A stretch of 64,000 nt of DNA from positions 186,001-250,000 of the forward strand of contig QPMI01000040.1 in NCBI GenBank assembly GCA_004431415.1. The letters are read 5' to 3'. The DNA comes from Cyanophora paradoxa. Lineage: Eukaryota; Glaucocystophyceae; Cyanophorales; Cyanophoraceae. Under the pieces are notes generated by a model, which ran no database searches, had not been told where the DNA came from, and saw only the letters and a program-made list of their open reading frames with translations. Each line of letters opens with the position of its first letter. The stretch's first letter is position 1. Below are positions 58,260 to 64,000 of the stretch, one piece after another. The translations under genes and the position numbers were made by a program.

Positions 58260-60422
58260 TTAAAGCTCGAAGCTTAAGAGCATGCCTTGGCGCACCAACC
58301 AGCTCTTGAGGATACCCCACGCCGCACTGTACACAGCGGGATCCTGCGTGGAGAGGGCGAGGGAAAGCCCGCGGTTCGCGATCGTTAGTGGGCGAAGACC
58401 CTGCGAAGCGATCGATCAGGCGAATTTGAATGCGAAAAAGCACCACGAAGCCTCACGAACCTGCAGCACCAGGATATCCCCAACTTCTGAGAGGGTGCTC
58501 TCGATCAACAAACGTTCAGACTTGCTGCAGGAAGCCAGCGCGGCCACCTCCCCTGCCGTCAGGGGCCGCTCCAAGTACATGCCTACTCTCATGAGCACGC
58601 CACTAGCTGCCGAGATGCAGTCGGCCAGGGCGGCCGAAGACGCGGCCGGCGCTGCGACTGAGGGATCACAATCAGTACCGGCGGGACACGGCAGAGAGAT
58701 AGAGAGCAGACCATTGAGATCGAAAGAAAGACTCTCCAAGCAGGAGGAGTCGCGCGCTGCGGTCGCAAGGCCCTCCAGGAACGACGCGCCGTCCGTGTCC
58801 CTGGGGTTATGCAAAAGTTCCAGCGTGCGGAGCACGGGGGGCGCGCCCAGATGCGCCACGTCTTGGCTGGAGGCGCGCTCGTCGACCTGACCATATGAGG
58901 CGGGTCAGTCTGGAAGCGACGCGGAGCGCCGGCAGACGCACGTGGAAGCCGGAGAGGGACTCGAGTCTCGAGAAACGGGCAAGCGCTCGCAGATCCTCGC
59001 TGCTGAGAATCCAGCTAGAGCCGGAGACCTCGATGTCCGTCTTCATCGACGAGATCCGCTGCAGGGAGCGCGCTGCTTCGCCGCCAGCGAGGGCGGCCAG
59101 AACCCCGTTGCGATGGGGAGCGGCGGCGGCGCTGCCAGATAGCAAATGGAGCTCCTCCAGCGGGAGCGACGCCAAACGCGCTGCTGCGGCGGCCGACGTG
59201 GGCTCGAACGTGAGCTTCGCCAGGCGAGGAAGGCACTCCGCAAACGCTGCTGCGTGTTCCTCGGAAATCTCGCCCAATGCCTCCTCTGCGCCAAAGGGAA
59301 CGCACATGCAGATATCAGATGTTGTTGCAGATATCAGATGTTATTTAGAGATAGCTAGGAATGGGGGGCCTTACCAAGGATGAGACATTTCAAGTTCGAA
59401 AACGGGGCGAGCGCAGTGCGAAGGGCTGCTGCGGAAGTCGAATCCCGCCTCTCAATTTTGAAGCGAAGACGCAGCCCCAGCTGCAGCTCCTCTAGCGGGC
59501 TGACGCCGCCTGCTCCCGTTGCCGATGTCGCCGGCGGGTGGAGTGCTGCGAGGGCTCCGAGCAGGACGGCGTCGCGTATGCGAGTGTCGGCGACAGCTTC
59601 TGCGGTGCGCCCAGGTGCAGGCTCCAGTATGAAGCAGGCTTTCTTCGGGCCGCCGGTCGCGTGATGCCTCGTGATGGTTGCGAGGAAGTCGAGCCCCGCT
59701 TCCAGCACGCCGAACAAGGTCTTGCGTGCGCGCGCCACGGAGGTACAACTATACCAATCGTTTGACACGTAGCATCCGTAAGATTCGAAGCCCGCGTTGC
59801 ACTTGCCGGCGCGGACGAGAGTCGAGAAGGCCTCCAAGCGGAAAGGGCCAAAGCTTCTGAGCTTCAACTCGCTGAATGGGGCGCGCTCGATGACGCCGCG
59901 CCACAATCGACAGACCCTGCGCCGTGCCAAGGTATCTGTCAGAGTTCCGGCGTGCGCGTGGGGCGCTGCGGCGGCTGCAGGCAAACTGATCGCTCACCCG
60001 CGAAGTGGCCAGGCGTGCTTAACGCTTAGTGAAGCGAAGATCTTCGTCAGCAGGTCCTCGGAAAGGCCGTGGATGCTAGCCGGGGCAAAGTCGGCCGCTG
60101 CACCCACTCCCCCCGCCGCCGACGATCCGCTCCCGCCTGCTGGCTCTGTTGAAAGCTGGCTGGTCTCTTCATCGGACACGGAGCGCGCGCGCTTCGACGG
60201 CCGCTTCATCCAGTGCCGCTCTGCCCGCAGACTGTACCCCGGTCCGACCCACCGAAAACAGCTCAAGACAAGCAGCAGGTAGCAAACGAGGCAGAAGATG
60301 GCGCAGGTAGCGGAGCGGGTGCTCACAGCGAGCACGCCAATCCAGTCTCCCACCTTCCACTCGTCCGGGGTCATGTACTTGGTTTCGTGCGCTCTCCGAC
60401 CGTGCCTCGCGCCCGCTAGCAA
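58260..60422 (-). CDS. F-box/LRR-like protein
   Basis: Probable substrate adaptor of an SCF ubiquitin ligase. Near the N-terminus a hydrophobic stretch ATCAIFCLVCYLLLVLSCF (about 60310) could be a membrane anchor or signal. It is followed by KRPSKRARSVSDEE and the F-box: ASIHGLSEDLLTKIFASLSV (about 60050), then after an intron RRRVCRLWRGVIERAPFSEL (about 59900), which is the F-box second half. Leu-rich repeats follow: GVSPLEELQLGLRLRFKI, LAPFSNLKCLILG, CLPRLAKLTFEPTS, LASLPLEELHLL, LARFSRLESLSGFHVRLPAL, PPVLRTLELLHN, SSCLESLSFDLNGLLSISL. The last exon ends SAAWGILKSWLVRQGMLLSF with TAA at 58260-58262. Start ATG at 60422 or about 60372. It faces away from the beta-propeller gene at 60540. Confidence 0.75.
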
Positions 60423-60539
60423 CTTGCATGAATTAGCTGCACAAAGCTAAGCTATAGACGCCCGTACCGCTCGCGCCTCTGCCGCAAGCTAATTCCCGCG
60501 GCGCTGCTTGTGCCGACCTAGCGCGCCAGGGCATCCGCC

Positions 60540-61818
60540 TTGCTAGACGCAGCCGAGGTTAGCTCCGTGCGCCCGCGGCGGCCCGCTGACGGGCGGCCCA
60601 GGCCCGAGAGCGCGTGCATCTACACGGTAGTGAGTGAGAACGGCGTCACGAAGCTAGCAAAGCACGGGGATTCGCTCGGCGTGGTCACGAACGCGCTGGC
60701 CTTCGATGCGGACGGGCAGGCGTTCGTCGCCGACAGCGGATACAACGCGCTACGTGCGTGTGCCGCCCGGCCCCGCGCGCTGCCGCCCAGCGCGCTCTGA
60801 CCGCGCCGCCCGCAGTCACGGTGCCTCCCGAGGGCGGAGACTTTGCAGAATTCGTGAAAGAGTACGAGGGGAAGCCCTTCAAGGCACGCCGCCGCCCCCG
60901 CCGCCCCCCGCGCCCGCGCCCGCGCCCGCGCACTCGGCCGCTGATCTCGTGAGGGCCCCGCAGGGCCCGAATTCCATAGCGATCGATTCGAGGGGTAGCA
61001 TATACTTCACGGACAGCGGCCCGCTAGGCGAGACGACGCTGCAGAGGCCGCGGGGCAGCGTCTTCGTAGTGGTGGCCGAGGGGCAGGTGCGCCCCACGGA
61101 ATCCCGCCCGCGCCCCTGCGCCCGCGCGCGGGTCGCCGACGCGCGCCGCGGCAGATCCTGCAGCCCATCTGCTACGAGTCCCTAGCACACCCATCCGGCA
61201 TCGCGCTCTCCCGCAACCAGCAGACGCTGTGCGCCCATTGGCCGCCCGCGCCCGCGTTCCGGGACGGGCCCGCTGACCCTCCCTTCGTTCGCAGATTCGT
61301 GGCCGAGACGCTGCAGAACAGGGTACTGAGGCTCGCGCAGCGGCCGGCCGGCGTCTTCCACGCCTCCGTCTTCCACCAGGTACCCCCCTTCATCTCATTC
61401 CCCCCTTCTTCGAATCCGCACGGCGCAGTTTTCCGGCGGACTGGGCCCCACGGCCGTCGCGGTGGACCCGGTCAGGGGCGACGTCTGCGTCGCCCGCTGC
61501 GACTTCGCGTCCGGTACCCCCCTTCGCTCGCCCTTTCCCGTACCCCCCTCCCCCTGTTCTGAGACCCGTCGCAGAGGAGGGGGCCCGCGGCGTCGTGTCG
61601 GTGCTCTCGGCCGAGGGCGCCCACAAGTACGACATCGCGGTACGCCCCTCAAAAAAGATGCAGAGAAGGGGGGTACAGCATCTAAGAGGGGGGTACGACG
61701 TCGCCTGCAGGTGCCGGGGCCGGAGGTGACGGGCCTGTGCTTCGACCCGGCGAGCCCCGAGACGCTCTACATCACCGAGGCGTCCACCCGCTCCCTCTAC
61801 CGCGCCACACTCCAGTAG
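60540..61818 (+). CDS. NHL / SMP-30-like beta-propeller protein
   Basis: Blades of an NHL/gluconolactonase-strictosidine-synthase-type propeller are spread over about nine exons: GVVTNALAFDADGQAFVADS with GYNALR (about 60680-60750), DFAEFVKEYEGKPFK, GPNSIAIDSRGSIYFTDSGP (about 60965), GSVFVVVAEGQ, LAHPSGIALSRNQQTL, FVAETLQNRVLRLAQRPAG, GLGPTAVAVDPVRGDVCVAR, VVSVLSAEGAHKYDIA, and EVTGLCFDPASPETLYITEA with STRSLYRATLQ, TAG at 61816-61818. The intron after EGKPFK needs a GC donor (AAG|GCACGC). The repeated N-x-I-A-x-D and Y-x-T-D/E pattern is typical. Catalytic versus binding role cannot be decided; no signal peptide was found because the first exon is uncertain. Confidence 0.75.
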
Positions 61819-62182
61819 ACATGGAGGGCCATTGGATGTTTACCCAGCCCGGCTGCAGCGGCCTCGTGCGAGGAAGGCCCGCGCGGGCCGCAGTCCCGGC
61901 TCCGTGCTGCCCCGGCGCTCGAACGAGCGGGCGAGCGAGTTGTTACGCTTAACATGAATGGAGACCTAACTGAGTAAAGCCCTTTCACCTGCACGCCAAG
62001 CGCTCAGAAGCACTACCGGACGCTAGAAGAGGAGAGGGAGGTCGGAGGGGCGGGGGGGGGGGGGGGGGGGGGTGTGCCTCGGGCCACTCCATGCCTCGTG
62101 CCTCAGGCCATGATGCATGGAGCTGAGCGAGGATGGCTCAGGCCACTCTTACAAGAGAGGGGCGGGAGTCCAAGGGGCTCGC
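61819..62182. other. Intergenic region between convergent genes
   Basis: Contains a run of 21 G (62052-62072) and short CTCAGGCCA direct repeats. No gene. Confidence 0.55.
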
Positions 62183-64000
62183 TCAGGCGACGGTGCAGGC
62201 CTTGGAGCGGCCGCCGCCGCCGCCGCCGCCGCCGCCCGCCGCGGCGGCCACGCGCAGCTCCTCGATCCTCCGCTGCGCCCGCGCGATCCGCTCGCGCCGC
62301 TCCGCCAGCGCCCGCTCGAGGTACGGCACGTCGGTAGTGACGGTGACGGCGACGGCCGGGCCCGCCGCCGCGGCGGCCTCGGCCCTCTTCTGCCCGGCGG
62401 ACGCGGGGCGCAAGCCGAGCGCCGCCGCGTTCGGGAGGGACTCCAGGAGCGCGTCCAGGTTCTGCGTGCGTACCCCCGTTGGCGCTCGAACGAAAGCTAC
62501 GCGAAAGGGAGGGGGTACACGTACCGCGAGGAGGGCGACGTTTCCTTTCGTCATGTACGCGCGTGACTGCGAGTCGGGGTACAGTCCCTCCACCGCCTGC
62601 AGGGGGGCTTCAGGGGGTACGGTAACAACGCCGCCGTGGGGGGCGCAGGGGGGTACCTGGCGGTCGGAGACAACCACCGGCCTCAGCGGCCGCTTGTTCA
62701 GCTCCGCCAGCTGCGGAGGGGGAGGCGTTGATCGACGTGCGCAGCGAAAAAAGGCGGGGGTACGGGAATGCAGACCTGGAGGCGGTCGCGGAGGAGGGGG
62801 TCGGCGATTGCGGCCTTGGAGAGGAGGGGTACGAAGGCCGAGCACTGCGCGGGCGTCGGGCGAAGACGGAACGGGGCGAGGGGGGGTACGGGGGCGAGCG
62901 GGCCTTGACGACGGCCTGGGCGCCATCGTCGCCGCCGCCGCGGACGGCGCCGGCGGAGGGCGGGCGCTGCGTGCCGCCGCCGGAGCAGTCGAGCCAGCAG
63001 CGGGCGCCACGGTGGGCCAGGCCCCGCACGAACTGCTCCGCGAAGGACGCGTCCGCGGCGTGGCACCAGACGAAGAGGAAGGGCGATGGCTCCTCCACGT
63101 CGCAGCGGGCGCCGGGCGTCGCGAGCAGCGCCGCCGCCGCCTGCGCCAGGGCCTCCTGTCCCGCGGGCCCCGCCCCGGCGGCCCCGCCCGTCGCCAGCCG
63201 CTGGGTCAGCGTGAGGGCAAAGGGCGGCAGTCCCGCAGCGAAGAGGGCGTCCCTGCAGCCGGGCGGGCGCGTGAGCGCGTGAGCGGCGGGCGCGCCAAAT
63301 CGGACGGCGCGCAAAGCAGCGCACGTCGAGAGATCCCTGCGCAAGCCGCGAATCAGAGGTGGGTAGAAGATCGATCGAAGAGGTTTAAAAATGGCTTCGC
63401 GCACGCGAACTGCTGCTTCATAAGGGCTCCTTGGAGCTGGTCGTCCAGTGCGCACTTCTCGCGCCAGACAGGGTACACCGCGCGCCCGAGCCGCCGCGCC
63501 GCCGCCAGCTGCGCCCGGCACCGCGCCGACCGCCTCGCGGCGTCGCTGCGGGGCGGGTCTGAGGGGGGGTACGGAACGGAATCTGAGCGGAGTCTCGGCT
63601 CACCTGACCACGAAGATGAGGGCCTGCGCTTTCTTGAGCCCCGCCGACTCCTGCGAACGAAGCGAAAGCCGTCAAGGCGGGGCGGGCGGAGGAAAAAGAG
63701 AAGGGGGGGGAATGCTTCGTTCGCGCACGTCCGCCTCGGAAGGGTCGTCCAGGGCGCACTGCGCAGGGGCGGAGCTTGAACTTAGCTTAAGCTTGAGCAA
63801 TCTTAGCTTCACGAAGTTCAGAGGTTAGCTTAGGGCTCAGCGGGGCCGGCTCTGCTCGGGGCGGGCGGCGCGAAGGGGCGGGGCGGGGCGGGGCGGGGCG
63901 GGGCCCACGGTCAGGTGGGCCGCCTCCAGGCCGGCGTGCAGTCGCCGCGCAAAGGCCGCGTCCTCGGGGGCGTGTCTGCGGCACGCGGTCCCGAATGAGA
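62183..64000 (-). CDS. Protein with two TIR domains and a CaaX-like C-terminus (5' end beyond window)
   Basis: Signalling or NAD-cleaving-fold protein. TIR 1 starts at the window edge: VSFGTACRRHAPEDAAFARR, LHAGLEAAHLTV (about 63990-63900), then SAGLKKAQALIFVVR (about 63640-63600), RSARCRAQLAAARRLGRAVY and PVWREKCALDDQLQGAL (about 63530-63430). TIR 2: SPFLFVWCHAADASFAEQFV, RGLAHRGARCWLD (about 63100-63020), CSAFVPLLSKAAIADPLLRD (about 62850-62790), LAELNKRPLRPVVVSD (about 62710-62670). A helical tail follows (DVPYLERALAERRERIARAQ), then poly-Gly and KACTVA, stop at 62183-62185. Where active TIR enzymes have C-x-x-E, TIR 1 reads C-R-A-Q; TIR 2 also lacks the Glu in my alignment. CTVA fits a CaaX box, so prenylation and membrane attachment are possible. 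Confidence 0.75.

Overview
This is nuclear DNA of a GC-rich, intron-dense unicellular eukaryote, most likely an alga or other protist. Genes are broken into many short exons by introns of about 50-250 bases. No bacterial operons or ribosome binding sites are seen. Splice donors are GT, with GC donors used unusually often. The gene families (Raf-like TKL kinase, ABCG transporter, CHERP-type splicing factor, PIG-Y, MORN, F-box, SH2 and TIR proteins) fit a protist. I cannot name the lineage; a haptophyte-like alga is one guess, made only from GC content and GC-AG introns.

Layout. 0.4-8.9 kb: ABCG half-transporter (minus), sharing a 190-base divergent promoter with a cytochrome b5-domain gene (plus, 9.1-10.0 kb). 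11.1-12.3 kb: MORN-repeat protein (minus). 14.4-16.1 kb: unrecognised gene (minus). 16.1-18.6 kb: intergenic DNA holding a complete 488-base hAT-type non-autonomous transposon with its 8-base target duplication. 18.6-22.2 kb: Raf-like kinase (minus), divergent from a SURP+CID (CHERP-like) splicing-factor gene. The shared promoter and the first exons of both genes lie in a perfect head-to-tail 2.03 kb duplication (21316-25370). 27.4-39.5 kb: leucine-rich-repeat gene and long coiled-coil gene (minus), probably one fused gene. 40.0-41.1 kb: PIG-Y (minus). 41.2-42.2 kb: unknown basic-tailed protein (plus). 42.4-43.3 kb: RING-H2 ligase (minus). 44.2-48.6 kb: GDPD-like + PLAT + two permuted papain-like domains (plus). 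52.4-57.6 kb: ankyrin + RING + STAT-type linker/SH2 protein (plus). 58.3-60.4 kb: F-box/LRR protein (minus). 60.5-61.8 kb: NHL/SMP-30-like beta-propeller (plus). 62.2-64.0 kb: double TIR protein with a CaaX-like C-terminus (minus), running off the window.

Together the window is rich in signalling and ubiquitin genes: a TKL kinase, a STAT-like SH2 protein carrying its own RING, an F-box protein, a RING-H2 protein, an LRR protein and a double TIR protein. That they act together is inference. Two genome-scale oddities stand out: introns that carry partial copies ('echoes') of the neighbouring exon edge, and intergenic DNA rich in short palindromes, including a recurring GACCGTCGGAC-type motif. 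Exon boundaries were worked out by eye from splice signals, reading frame and family motifs. Multi-exon genes are given as whole-gene spans and some 5' ends are uncertain.
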